Below are positions 53,988 to 62,514 of a stretch of 64,000 nucleotides of DNA, piece after piece. How positions within the stretch are numbered: the stretch's first letter is position 1; each line of letters starts with the position of its first letter. A program made the position numbers and the translations under genes. The stretch spans positions 558,001 through 622,000 of the forward strand of contig NZ_PISP01000001.1 of the NCBI RefSeq assembly GCF_002834295.1, in the 5' to 3' direction. The notes under the pieces were generated by a model that saw nothing but the letters and a program-made list of their open reading frames with translations, was not told where the DNA came from and ran no database searches. This DNA comes from Rhodohalobacter barkolensis. GTDB taxonomy: Bacteria; Bacteroidota; Rhodothermia; Balneolales; Balneolaceae.

Positions 53988-54449
53988 ATGAAACGTCTAT
54001 CCGTTCTGATTTTATCCATTGCATTTCTTTTTTCACTAAATAATAAGGCAATTGCTCAAAACACCGAGTTGGGAGTGATTATTGGTGAACCGACCGGAGT
54101 GAGTGCGAAATTCTGGACATCGGGCAGATCAGCAGTGGACCTGGGAGTCGCGTGGTCTTTGGGCGGGTCGGGTACAATTCATGATCCTTCAGGTAACATG
54201 CATATTCATTCAAACTATCTATGGCATTTCTGGACAGATTCGGGCGTAGCGTTTTATGCGGGTCTCGGTGGACGGCTTCTGTTTGATAACGATACCGAGT
54301 TTGCCGCACGAATCCCGATTGGGATGCAGTTTAACATAGCTCGTCGTCTTGGGATTTTCTTTGAACTGGCACCGACGCTGCCCATCATGCCGGAAACCGA
54401 ATCCGACTTTGATATCAACGGTGGGGCGGGAATACGATTCAGGTTTTAA
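53988..54449 (+). CDS. Small outer-membrane-type protein with signal peptide
   Basis: 153 residues when started at ATG 53988, where MKRLSVLILSIAFLFSLNNKA is a proper signal peptide; an in-frame ATG at 53922 would add 22 residues before it. The body shows glycine-rich beta strands (LGVIIGEPTGVSAKFWTSG, VDLGVAWSLGGSGTI, YAGLGGRLLFDN, IPIGMQFNIA, GGAGIRFRF) consistent with an eight-strand barrel like DUF3996/BAPKO-type proteins. Confidence 0.78.
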   Translation: MKRLSVLILSIAFLFSLNNKAIAQNTELGVIIGEPTGVSAKFWTSGRSAVDLGVAWSLGGSGTIHDPSGNMHIHSNYLWHFWTDSGVAFYAGLGGRLLFDNDTEFAARIPIGMQFNIARRLGIFFELAPTLPIMPETESDFDINGGAGIRFRF

Positions 54450-54501
54450 ATCCAGTTTCAGCTTTAAACCCGGAATTATAAAGCCATACAGCATTTCCGA
54501 T

Positions 54502-54522
54502 GTATTCCGTGCTTCTGTGGCT
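54502..54522. repeat. Inverted 21-base repeat, copy right of nei's 3' end
   Basis: Starts GTATTCCGTGCTTCTGTGGC. The exact inverse is at 55415-55435, on the other side of the nei gene, and a shorter inverse copy (19 bases) is at 55960-55978. Confidence 0.8.
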
Positions 54523-54526
54523 CATC

Positions 54527-55345
54527 TCACAGGTTTTGACATGACTCACAAATGTATATCCTACGACCGGACATCCGTGTTTTGAGAATATTTTCCCCGC
54601 ATACGTGACACGGTTTGTCCTCTCTGCCAAACAGATAGTGGCGATAATCTTTCCGCTTTTTTCCCTCAGATTTCAATCTGACAGCTAAACCCTCTGGGGT
54701 CGTAAGTCCGCCGGTTTGATAGGAGCGGCCGGTAATAGTTAAGGCCGACTTTGAGAAACGTTCAACTGCTTCATGCGAAAGATCCATGGGACGCATTTTT
54801 GGATGAATTTGCGCATCAAATAAAATTTCAGTCCTCAGGTAGTTGCCAACGCCGCTCAGAAATCCCTGGTCAAGCAGGAGGGAGGCGAATGATTTTCTAC
54901 GGAACTGATCGTCTATGGTCCGCTCCGAAATGGTTTCGGGACTTACACCTTTCAGAAGGTCGGGGCCCAGTCTATTTAAATATGGATGTTCGTGCAGAGA
55001 AACGGAATCCATTACATCAATCTCACTTGCACTGTAGAGAAGGGCTGATTTTTGATGAGTCCGGATCTCCAAACGCAGCTCTCGGTTAGTAGTCGGATAT
55101 TCTCCCGCCGATTTGATGAACCACTTTCCATAAAGCTGATTGTGAGAGTAGATGTGATAGTCATCTTCAAATGAGATTACCAGGCCTTTGCCGTAGGCCT
55201 CTACGTTTTCAACCTTCTTGTCGGTCAAGTCACTTTCAAATGGTTTCAGGTGGTCGTGATAGAAATAGAGATAGATTGGGGCTTGATCTCCGATAGCGTT
55301 TCGGATCTTATCGGCCTCGCGATGAACTTCAGGTCCTTCAGGCAT
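54527..55345 (-). CDS. nei: Endonuclease VIII-like DNA glycosylase (Fpg/Nei family)
   Basis: 272-residue bifunctional glycosylase/AP-lyase of base-excision repair. After the start methionine, PEGPEVHREADKI provides the catalytic Pro2 and Glu3 in the Nei style, the H2TH region contains SGVGNYLRTEILFDAQIHP, and the C-terminal zinc finger has C246, C249, C266 and C269 (CHVCGENIL...YICESC). It removes oxidised pyrimidines. The gene is flanked by exact inverted 21-base repeats. Confidence 0.93.
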   Translation of the reverse strand: MPEGPEVHREADKIRNAIGDQAPIYLYFYHDHLKPFESDLTDKKVENVEAYGKGLVISFEDDYHIYSHNQLYGKWFIKSAGEYPTTNRELRLEIRTHQKSALLYSASEIDVMDSVSLHEHPYLNRLGPDLLKGVSPETISERTIDDQFRRKSFASLLLDQGFLSGVGNYLRTEILFDAQIHPKMRPMDLSHEAVERFSKSALTITGRSYQTGGLTTPEGLAVRLKSEGKKRKDYRHYLFGREDKPCHVCGENILKTRMSGRRIYICESCQNL

Positions 55346-55414
55346 TTTACGAATTGATTTAGAATTGCTTGTTTGAGTGGAATTAAACGATAATTAGAAA
55401 TGGATCATTCTGAT

Positions 55415-55435
55415 AGCCACAGAAGCACGGAATAC
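55415..55435. repeat. Inverted 21-base repeat upstream of nei
   Basis: AGCCACAGAAGCACGGAATA and one more base; exact inverse of 54502-54522. A related 19-base copy at 55960-55978 is followed by its own imperfect inverse (TTCCGTG...TTCCGTGGC, 55989-56015), forming a long hairpin. Confidence 0.8.
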
Positions 55436-55504
55436 GATGAATTTACTTTTCGCGGTGATAAATCCCGCGCTCGTTTGTAAAACCCATGAATGGCTTCTAT
55501 TGTA

Positions 55505-55550
55505 AATAGACCTGTCAGCGTTCAATGAACCTGACAGCGTCCAATATTCT
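55505..55550. repeat. CTGTCAGCGT / CTGACAGCGT repeat pair
   Basis: GACCTGTCAGCGTTCA and AACCTGACAGCGTCCA are 18 bases apart. These are the words of the repeats at 10066-10310 and of the unit boundary at 16234, 16692 and 17148. Confidence 0.7.
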
Positions 55551-55600
55551 CACAGAGTGATGTCTTTTATTGCTTCCGTAACAAGTTAAAGTTTAGTTTC

Positions 55601-55775
55601 AACTCCGGAGGGGTATTCTGTTTATAGCATTTAATACGAAATATTGTAAAAGCTCCATAGGAGCTTCCTGTTACGGTGAACGAAATGATAAACTCCAAAC
55701 TAAAAGAACACTCCCACGGAGTGATAACCTTCTTTCATCCGTCCACCTATAAACAGAATATTCCTACGGAATGTG
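55601..55775. repeat. Array of variable-arm palindromes with CTATAAACAG box
   Basis: In order: CTCCGGAG with the inverted box CTGTTTATAG (55602-55627), AAGCTCCATAGGAGCTT (55650-55666), CACTCCCACGGAGTG (55709-55723), and CTATAAACAG followed by ATTCCTACGGAAT (55747-55771). The family matches the palindromes of the 16.2-17.2 kb repeat. Confidence 0.8.
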
Positions 55776-56140
55776 GTGAATTCATAAGAGTTTGCCACCA
55801 AGGCACAATGACACGAAGCATAACGAAGAGATGAAGTATAAAAATGCCCGATAAGGGGCTTCATATGCGAGCCTGCCTGCGCTGAAGCTTTGGAAGACAG
55901 GCCGGTCATTCATGGCCGGTAAAGAGTTGTAGAAAACGGAATGTTTTCTTAATTCTAAAAGCCACAGAAGCACGGAATTCATTGAAGCTTCCGTGCGGTT
56001 CTGTGTTTCCGTGGCAATAGAATTTACTTCTTTTATTGAGGCCGTATTACAAATCATATTACCGACATTCACATTTATACCAGCTTTACAAATTCTAAAC
56101 AAATCGGAACCTCTGAAGTAAGTTTTGTTGTTCTGCGGAT
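55776..56140. other. Remaining intergenic sequence before the CrtI-like gene
   Basis: Contains the third CCACAGAAGCACGG copy and its hairpin (55960-56020). The rest shows no gene; small frames on the minus strand lie across repeats and are not convincing. Confidence 0.6.
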
Positions 56141-57640
56141 ATGAATCATACAGACGAAATTTACGATTTTATTGTGATCGGCTCGGGGATGGGAGGATTA
56201 ACGTCAGCGTCCCTTTTAGCAAAAGATGGACATTCGGTTCTTGTACTGGAAGCCGCACTTGCCATTGGCGGATGCAGCTCATCCTATTATAGGAAAGGAT
56301 TTATCTTTGAGTCAGGTGCAACCACACTGATCGGATTTGACAAGCATCAGCCACTAAAAAAGCTGGAAGAAACGCTCGGTATTTCTATTCCAAAAGTGAA
56401 GCTCAACCCATCGATGAAGGTTCATCTGGATGGAAAGGAGATCACCCGGTACGAGGATCGAGAGAAGTGGATCATGGAAGCTGTTCGGCATTTTGGGGAA
56501 CAGAAAGCACAGGAAACATTTTGGCGTAAGGCATTCCGAGTAGCTGATGTGGTATGGAGAGTATCAGAAAAGAATACCGCATTTCCTCCGCAATCGGCAA
56601 AAGACTGGCTCAGTCTGCTTAAAAATGACCCACGTGATGTTTGGGTATTGCCTTATGCGATCAAATCGGTAAAAGAGTTTGCCAGAAATTGTAATATCAC
56701 AAACCCGGAGTTTTTCAGGTTTATGGACGAACAGCTGCTGATTTCGGCTCAGTCCAAGTCGGATGACACACCGTTTCTTTTTGGAGCACCGGCCATCACC
56801 TATACAAACTGCTCCAACTACTCCGTACCCGGCGGACTGAAAAAAATGGCGGAAACGATACGGGATTTTATCACAGAGAATGGTGGTAAAATTCAAACCA
56901 AAGAGAAGGTGTTATCTCTTGAGAAGAAGAACGGAACTTTTAAAGTGACAACGTCCAAAAATCGATCATACCATGCCAAACAGGTTATCTCGAATATTCC
57001 GGTTTGGAATATGGAGGATATTACATCAGGTGAGATGGTAGATTATTTCAAAAAAGAGTCCGCGAAATACAGTGAGGCCTGGGGAGCGTTTACGATGGGT
57101 GTTGTTACCGATGATGTCTACCCCGATGAGATGCCGCTTCACCATCAGGTGCATATCAAAAAACCAATACCGGGGATTCACTCTGATTCAATATTTGTCT
57201 CGTTTTCCCATGCGGATGATGAGGAGCGAGCTGAAAAAGGATCTCGTGTTCTCAATATTTCAACTCATACAGAGACCGACTACTGGTTTGCGCTCAATGG
57301 GCATTACGATACTGAAAAGGAGAGGGTTCATCAGCAGATCATTGATGTTCTCAAAGAACAGCTTCCGCATTTTGGTGAGGCAGAAATCAAGCTTGCATTT
57401 TCGTCAACTCCGGTGAGCTGGGAGAATTGGGTGTATCGAAAAAAAGGACGCGTAGGAGGCATTCCTCAGAGTATGGGCCGTTCATTGCTCGATTGGACAC
57501 CCAATACACCACCCTTCGAAGGCCTCTATCTCTGCGGTGATACGGTGTTTCCGGGACAGGGAATTCCGGGCGTAACTTTAAGCGGATTTCACGTATATTA
57601 TAGGGTTCAAGAACAACTCAAAAAACAATCGTTTCATTGA
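56141..57640 (+). CDS. FAD-dependent oxidoreductase, phytoene desaturase / CrtISO-like
   Basis: 499 residues. The dinucleotide-binding GSGMGGLTSASLLAKDGHSVLVLE is at about residues 14-37, FESGATTLIGF marks the CrtI-type second motif, and the C-terminal LYLCGDTVFPGQGIPGVTLSGFH is the FAD-binding carotenoid desaturase/isomerase signature. It may desaturate or isomerise carotenoids or act on a lipid such as retinol; no other carotenoid gene is in the window. It leads an operon with two rhomboid proteases, whose first gene overlaps its stop by four bases. Confidence 0.9.
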   Translation: MNHTDEIYDFIVIGSGMGGLTSASLLAKDGHSVLVLEAALAIGGCSSSYYRKGFIFESGATTLIGFDKHQPLKKLEETLGISIPKVKLNPSMKVHLDGKEITRYEDREKWIMEAVRHFGEQKAQETFWRKAFRVADVVWRVSEKNTAFPPQSAKDWLSLLKNDPRDVWVLPYAIKSVKEFARNCNITNPEFFRFMDEQLLISAQSKSDDTPFLFGAPAITYTNCSNYSVPGGLKKMAETIRDFITENGGKIQTKEKVLSLEKKNGTFKVTTSKNRSYHAKQVISNIPVWNMEDITSGEMVDYFKKESAKYSEAWGAFTMGVVTDDVYPDEMPLHHQVHIKKPIPGIHSDSIFVSFSHADDEERAEKGSRVLNISTHTETDYWFALNGHYDTEKERVHQQIIDVLKEQLPHFGEAEIKLAFSSTPVSWENWVYRKKGRVGGIPQSMGRSLLDWTPNTPPFEGLYLCGDTVFPGQGIPGVTLSGFHVYYRVQEQLKKQSFH

Positions 57641-58263
57641 ATTACGACAGGAATAACTATTCACCCAACACACAATTTTCAATATTTCCACCTGCAGTAA
57701 AACATCTCATTATTGTAAACCTGCTGGTATTTGTGGCGCTCATGAATCCCATGCTCCAACAGTATCTGATGGTCTTTGGTGCCCTGTGGCCGGTTGATTC
57801 CGGAAATTTTGCTCCCTGGCAGCTGATATCCTATATGTTTATCCACGCCAGTTTTGGACACATCTTCTTTAACCTATTTGCTCTGTGGATTTTTGGTCAG
57901 GGCATTGAAAATTTCTGGGGAACCAAACGCTTTGCAATCTACTACTTTTTAACCGGTATCGGTGCGGCACTCATACACATGTGGATTGGCGGAACCGGAG
58001 CACCTACGGTTGGAGCATCAGGTGCGGTTTATGGAATTCTATTGGCTTTTGGTATGATGTTCCCGGATCGATATATCATGCTTTTAATTCCTCCTATACC
58101 GATTAAGGCAAAATACTTTGTAGCCATTTTTGGTGTTATTGAATTGATGTCCGGCATTATGAGAACCGACAGCGGAATAGCACACTTTGCTCACCTGGGC
58201 GGAATGGTTGTGGGTTATATTTTGATCCGTTACTGGGGCTTGAAAGGCGAACGACGAGCTTAA
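57637..58263 (+). CDS. Rhomboid family intramembrane serine protease (first)
   Basis: 208 residues, six helices. The catalytic dyad is visible: S128 in VGASGAVYG and H186 in HFAHLGGMVVGY, with the oxyanion-hole N79 in HIFFNLFALW and H76 nearby. It cuts single-pass substrates within the membrane. The start is TTG at 57637 in a TTGA overlap with the upstream stop; the first ATG in the frame would remove the first helix, so TTG is preferred. Confidence 0.9.
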   Translation: MNYDRNNYSPNTQFSIFPPAVKHLIIVNLLVFVALMNPMLQQYLMVFGALWPVDSGNFAPWQLISYMFIHASFGHIFFNLFALWIFGQGIENFWGTKRFAIYYFLTGIGAALIHMWIGGTGAPTVGASGAVYGILLAFGMMFPDRYIMLLIPPIPIKAKYFVAIFGVIELMSGIMRTDSGIAHFAHLGGMVVGYILIRYWGLKGERRA

Positions 58264-58275
58264 TCAGATCGAAGA

Positions 58276-59166
58276 ATGAATATGTATCAGCAAGACTCAT
58301 TTTGGAACTCTTTTAAACGCGGCTTCCTGCGAATGCCAACGGTGATTCGAACGCTCATCGCTGTCAATGTGATCGTGTTCATATTTCAGGCTTTTTTTGG
58401 CGGTATTCAGATTGGGAATCAGTCGCTGAACCGTATTATCGTAAACTGGTTTGGGTTTGATCCCGATTTAGGAACCGCCATTACCCAACCGTGGCGTTTT
58501 GTGACCTACATGTTTCTGCACGGCGGCGGATTTCACCTGCTATTTAACATGCTCTGGCTTTGGTGGATGGGAAGAGCTGTGGAAGAGGGACTGGGCCCTC
58601 GTACATTTTCCGTGATCTTTTTCGGAGCCGGCATCGGTGGAGCTGTTTTCCATATCGCCCTCTCATTTCTTTATGGGACCAACATGGTGATTGGGGCGTC
58701 AGGCGCTGTTTTTGGTGTGATGGTGGCATTCGCTTACATGTATCCAACCATGCCGATTATGCTCTTTTTACTGCCTCCGATTCAGGCTAGGTATGTTGTT
58801 GCCGGCTTGATTGTGTTTGACGTACTCTTCATAGGAGCAGGAGATAATGTAGCACGGCTGGTGCACCTTGGGGGTGCCGGTATTGGATACCTTCTGGTAA
58901 GAGCTCATTACAATGGAACTGATCTGTCTAAGTTTGTAAGACCCATTGAAAGGATTTGGAATCCGGAGCTGTCAGGATCTTCTTCCAAAAAGAAAAAGCG
59001 GAAGAAAAAGAATAAGGATATGTATTCGGTGAGTGATGTAGAGATCCTGGATGAGGAGGAAATATCAGATTTGGATGAAATTCTTGAAAAGATCTCCAAA
59101 CACGGTTACGACGGCCTGACTTCGGAAGAGAAAAAGAGACTTTTCGATTTGAGTAAGAGAAACTGA
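58276..59166 (+). CDS. Rhomboid family intramembrane serine protease (second), with C-terminal tail
   Basis: 296 residues. Dyad S142 (IGASGAVFG) and H197 (VHLGGAGIGY), with N91 in HLLFNMLWLW. The C-terminal 70 residues add a very basic stretch (KKKKRKKKNKD) and an acidic helix pair ending in ISKHGYDGLTSEEKKRLFDLS, a short tail domain typical of Bacteroidota-group rhomboids. It starts 12 bases after the first rhomboid; both are active-site complete, so a heteromeric or two-step role is conceivable. Confidence 0.92.
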   Translation: MNMYQQDSFWNSFKRGFLRMPTVIRTLIAVNVIVFIFQAFFGGIQIGNQSLNRIIVNWFGFDPDLGTAITQPWRFVTYMFLHGGGFHLLFNMLWLWWMGRAVEEGLGPRTFSVIFFGAGIGGAVFHIALSFLYGTNMVIGASGAVFGVMVAFAYMYPTMPIMLFLLPPIQARYVVAGLIVFDVLFIGAGDNVARLVHLGGAGIGYLLVRAHYNGTDLSKFVRPIERIWNPELSGSSSKKKKRKKKNKDMYSVSDVEILDEEEISDLDEILEKISKHGYDGLTSEEKKRLFDLSKRN

Positions 59167-59169
59167 CTT

Positions 59170-59212
59170 TTAGTTGGCAGTAGGTAGTTAGCAATTGGCA
59201 ATAGACTGTTTT
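59170..59212. repeat. TTGGCAGT repeat left of the four-helix-bundle gene
   Basis: AGTTGGCAGTAGGTAGTTAG and GCAATTGGCAATAG here are inverted relative to TTGCAAATTGCCAACAGC and AAACTGCCAACAATTG at 59656-59693 on the other side of the gene. Confidence 0.7.
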
Positions 59213-59260
59213 TGATGATATTTGATATCTTGGTTTAAATTTTTAATAAATCAATGGATT

Positions 59261-59638
59261 ATGGGGGATTTTAAGGATCTGAAGGTTTATCAAAAATCAT
59301 ATAATCTTGCGATGGAAATTTTTTTTATTTCAAAATCATTTCCATCTGAAGAAAAGTATGCGCTTACCAGTCAGATTAGAAGGTCATCACGGTCCGTATC
59401 AAGATCAATTGCCGAGGGTTATCGGAAGAGAAGATATCCCAATCATTTCATCAGTAAAATGAGTGATGCGGATATGGAAAACTCCGAGACTCAGGTTTCA
59501 TTGGATTTCGCTTGTAGTTGCGGATACATCACCGAAGGTGAAAACCGCAAGTTACAGTCTATCTCTGAAGAAGTTGGAAAAATGCTTTATCACATGATGA
59601 CGTATCCTGAAAAGTATCAAGCCCGAGGAACGAATTAA
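59261..59638 (+). CDS. Four-helix-bundle protein (23S rRNA intervening-sequence protein family)
   Basis: 125 residues started at ATG 59261; a longer frame from 59222 adds an unrelated leader. MGDFKDLKVYQKSYNLAMEIF, then LTSQIRRSSRSVSRSIAEGYRKRR and SDADMENSETQVSLDFACSCGYI are the S23/TIGR02436 signature. The fold is that of bacterial accessory variability determinant (bAvd) and IVP proteins, of unclear cellular role. The gene is bounded by inverted TTGGCAGT repeats, as often seen with this family, suggesting a small mobile unit. Confidence 0.9.
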   Translation: MGDFKDLKVYQKSYNLAMEIFFISKSFPSEEKYALTSQIRRSSRSVSRSIAEGYRKRRYPNHFISKMSDADMENSETQVSLDFACSCGYITEGENRKLQSISEEVGKMLYHMMTYPEKYQARGTN

Positions 59639-59655
59639 TGATGTTTGTTGGTAAT

Positions 59656-59693
59656 ATTGCAAATTGCCAACAGCAAACTGCCAACAATTGTAT
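59656..59693. repeat. TGCCAAC repeat right of the four-helix-bundle gene
   Basis: TTGCAAATTGCCAACAGC and AAACTGCCAACAATTG mirror the left flank at 59170-59212 in inverse orientation. Confidence 0.7.
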
Positions 59694-59723
59694 AGCAAAG
59701 AATTTAATTTAAAATAGCAGATC

Positions 59724-60944
59724 ATGCAGAACCCAATAAAGCGCAGAAAATCCATCACCGTAAACGTTGGAGATATCCCTGTGGGTGGTGGAAATCCCAT
59801 CGTCGTTCAGTCGATGACCAATACGGATACGGCTGATATAGACGAGACGGTTGATCAAATTGATCACCTGCATCAGGCCGGATCGGAACTGGTTCGGATT
59901 ACGGTCAATAATGATGCTGCGGCGAAGGCGGTACCACATATCAAAGAAAAACTACTGAACAGGGGAGTGACGGTCCCGATTATCGGAGACTTTCACTACA
60001 ACGGTCATAAACTGCTGCCCGGCTATCCTGAAATGGCAAAAGCTCTGGCTAAATTCAGAATCAATCCGGGAAATACCGGAACCAAAACCCGGGATAAAAA
60101 TTTCTGCACTATTGTAGAGCAGGCAATCAAATATGATAAGCCGGTACGAATTGGAGTAAACTGGGGTTCGCTGGATCAACAGCTGCTGGCTCAGTATATG
60201 GACGAAAATAACAGCAGAAATAAGCCGAAGTCTTCCAAAGAAGTGATGCTCGATACAATGGTGGAGAGTGCGAGGAGATCAACCGCTCTGGCTGAGGACG
60301 TAGGTTTGCCATCCAATAAAATTATCGTCAGCTGTAAAATGAGTGGCGTTCAGGATTTGATTAATGTTTACAGGAGAATTGCCAAAGATTTAAAGTATCC
60401 GCTCCATCTAGGGTTGACCGAAGCCGGGATGGGCATGAAGGGAACCGTTGCCAGTTCAGTGGCTTTGGGTGTTTTATTGCAGGATGGAATTGGAGACACA
60501 ATTCGCGTATCTCTCACACCCATGCCGGGTGCCGATAGGGCCGAAGAGGTGCGAATTAGTCAACAGATATTACAGTCACTTGGCATTAGAAGCTTTATTC
60601 CCCAGGTAACGTCCTGTCCGGGTTGCGGCCGTACCAAAAGTACCTATTTCCAGGAGCTGGCTGATGAAATTCAAAATTATGTGGTAGAGTCGATGCCGGT
60701 TTGGCGTGAGGTTTATCCCGGGGTAGAAGAGATGGATGTTGCCGTAATGGGTTGTGTCGTCAATGGACCCGGTGAGTCACGCCATGCCAATATTGGAATT
60801 TCATTGCCTGGCACATTTGAAGAGCCCAAGGCTCCGGTCTATGTTGATGGAGAACATTTCACAACATTGAAGGGAGATGGAATCGGTGCAGAGTTCAGGA
60901 AGATTCTGGACGACTACGTTGTAAAGAATTACGGTAGAGAGTAA
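59724..60944 (+). CDS. ispG: 4-hydroxy-3-methylbut-2-en-1-yl diphosphate synthase
   Basis: Iron-sulfur enzyme of the MEP pathway (isoprenoid precursor synthesis). The [4Fe-4S] ligands are in SCPGCGRT (two cysteines near residues 298-301) and in [16 protein letters not shown] (cysteine near 341). The N-terminal TIM-barrel starts [29 protein letters not shown]. The length, 406, fits the short bacterial form without the plant/chlamydial insertion. It feeds carotenoid or quinone synthesis. It is monocistronic and followed by an 84-base repeat array. Confidence 0.97.
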   Translation: MQNPIKRRKSITVNVGDIPVGGGNPIVVQSMTNTDTADIDETVDQIDHLHQAGSELVRITVNNDAAAKAVPHIKEKLLNRGVTVPIIGDFHYNGHKLLPGYPEMAKALAKFRINPGNTGTKTRDKNFCTIVEQAIKYDKPVRIGVNWGSLDQQLLAQYMDENNSRNKPKSSKEVMLDTMVESARRSTALAEDVGLPSNKIIVSCKMSGVQDLINVYRRIAKDLKYPLHLGLTEAGMGMKGTVASSVALGVLLQDGIGDTIRVSLTPMPGADRAEEVRISQQILQSLGIRSFIPQVTSCPGCGRTKSTYFQELADEIQNYVVESMPVWREVYPGVEEMDVAVMGCVVNGPGESRHANIGISLPGTFEEPKAPVYVDGEHFTTLKGDGIGAEFRKILDDYVVKNYGRE

Positions 60945-60957
60945 GTGTTTTTTTGCT

Positions 60958-61330
60958 GAGCACGGGAGATTCTTCGTTCCACTCAGAATGACGAGTATGG
61001 TCATCCTGAACGGCAGTGAAGGATCTCACACAATGGGGCTTTAACCTGGGAGATTCTTCGTTCCACTCAGAATGACGAGTATGGTCATCCTGAACGGCAG
61101 TGAAGGATCTCACACAATGGGGCTTTAACCTGGGAGATTCTTCGTTGCACTCAGAATGACGAGTATGGTCATCCTGAACGGTAGTGAAGGATCTCTACGC
61201 TTTGGGCTTTAACCTGAGAGATTCTTCGTTCCACTCAGAATGACGACAATGTCATCCTGAACGGCAGTGAAGGATCTTTTCACTATGAAGCTGAAACCCG
61301 GAAGATTCTTCTCCCGAATTCTCAGGATCA
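60958..61330. repeat. 84-base tandem repeat, four copies plus a remnant
   Basis: Units start with GGGAGATTCTTCG at 60964, 61048 and 61132 and GAGAGATTCTTCG at 61216, with a remnant near 61299; the period is 84. Each unit contains arms AGATTCTTC...CAGAATGAC and GTCATCCTGA...GAAGGATCT that pair imperfectly over about 26 bases, so each can fold as a hairpin. Copies 1-2 are almost identical; copies 3-4 carry changes. Confidence 0.92.
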
Positions 61331-61429
61331 GAATGACGCAGTGGTTTTTACCCCCATCATCTATCTGATTTAAATTGCAACAAACCCTCCTAAAGTTGTT
61401 GAATTTAACAGCTAAATTGCAGATTTTAA

Positions 61430-61443
61430 TGTAAGCGCTTACA
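61430..61443. promoter_or_regulatory. Perfect LacI-family operator
   Basis: TGTAAGCGCTTACA is a 14-base perfect palindrome with the central CG of LacI/GalR/CcpA-type sites, 60 bases before the regulator gene. Autoregulation of the regulator-amylase operon is the simplest reading. Confidence 0.8.
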
Positions 61444-61503
61444 CTTTATTCAGGGCGGTGATACCGGTCGGAATGGATCAAAATTTAACTGCAGAGGTTC
61501 CAA

Positions 61504-62514
61504 TTGCCTATAACCATATATGACATTGCCAAAGCTGCCGGTGTTAGTATAGCCACGGTGTCCAGGGTGTTTAATCAGGCAGAGAATGTTAAACCGCAAA
61601 CACGGAAAAAAGTCTTAAAAATTGCGGACGAAATGGGGTATCATCCGCATGTTTATGCACAAGGTTTGGCCAGTAAGAAAAAGAACCGGATTGTAATGCT
61701 GGCACCCGTCATGTCCAATTACTTTTTTACGGAAGTTCTCAGGGGAATTCAGGATAGCCTCGCGGAAGAACATTTTGAGCTTAATATTGTAAACATTGGA
61801 CGGAAAAAGGACGCTTTTAAACTCGTCGAAGAGACGATTAAAAAACGGTGGGCTGAGGGGTATCTGTTGGTATCACTTCACTTTTCTGAAAAAGAGTTGA
61901 AATTACTCAAACGCCATAACATTCCGGTTTGTCTGGTGGATGATTTTAGTAACTCATTCGACTCGGTTAGCTTCAATAATGAAGAGGGAGCTTACCTGGC
62001 AACGAAGTATCTTATCTCTAAAGGAAACCGACAAATCGCAGTTCTATCAGCGAATGCGAACTCGATTCCCATTCGTGATCGCTTAAAAGGGTACAGAAGG
62101 GCTTTGGACGAATTTGAAATACCATATGATGAAAACCTGATTATTACCGGAGACAGTATGGAGCGCGACGGATTTACCGAGTTGAGCGGTTATCAGGCTA
62201 TGAATAAAATTTTAAACCTTGATCCTATACCCGACGCTGTGTTTTGCACGTCCGATACCAAAGCTGTAGGTGCCCAAAAAGCGTTAAAGGAGCATGGCGT
62301 GCATCTCCCGCTCATCAGTTTTGATAACCTAACGATTGCGGAGTACATCGGGCTCTCGACAGTCAATCAACCCATGTACGACATGGGATTCCGAGCTACC
62401 AATAAACTCATTCAGAGATTGCACAACCCGGATCTGCGTATTAGCAACGAGGTTCATCATCCGGAACTTGTGATTCGCTCTTCATCAGAGAAATTAAAAG
62501 AAGTAACATCATGA
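61504..62514 (+). CDS. LacI family transcriptional regulator
   Basis: 336 residues: the N-terminal HTH ITIYDIAKAAGVSIATVSRVFNQ and hinge helix MGYHPHVYAQGLASKK, then a periplasmic-binding-protein-like effector domain (DDFSNSFDSVSFNNEEGAYLATKYLISKGNRQIAVL, FDNLTIAEYIGLSTVNQP). The start is TTG at 61504 after AGAGG; no ATG precedes the HTH in this frame. Its ATGA overlap with the next gene, a secreted alpha-amylase, indicates control of alpha-glucan use; the effector may be a maltodextrin. Confidence 0.94.
   Translation: MPITIYDIAKAAGVSIATVSRVFNQAENVKPQTRKKVLKIADEMGYHPHVYAQGLASKKKNRIVMLAPVMSNYFFTEVLRGIQDSLAEEHFELNIVNIGRKKDAFKLVEETIKKRWAEGYLLVSLHFSEKELKLLKRHNIPVCLVDDFSNSFDSVSFNNEEGAYLATKYLISKGNRQIAVLSANANSIPIRDRLKGYRRALDEFEIPYDENLIITGDSMERDGFTELSGYQAMNKILNLDPIPDAVFCTSDTKAVGAQKALKEHGVHLPLISFDNLTIAEYIGLSTVNQPMYDMGFRATNKLIQRLHNPDLRISNEVHHPELVIRSSSEKLKEVTS

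Noticed and set aside
60958-61330. Possible CRISPR array
   Set aside because: The repeat is 84 bases with no unique spacers, each unit is an internal palindrome, and no cas gene is near.
61504-61506. An upstream ATG start for the LacI gene
   Set aside because: A stop (TAA, 61486-61488) lies in frame just upstream and no ATG precedes the HTH, so TTG is the only usual start.
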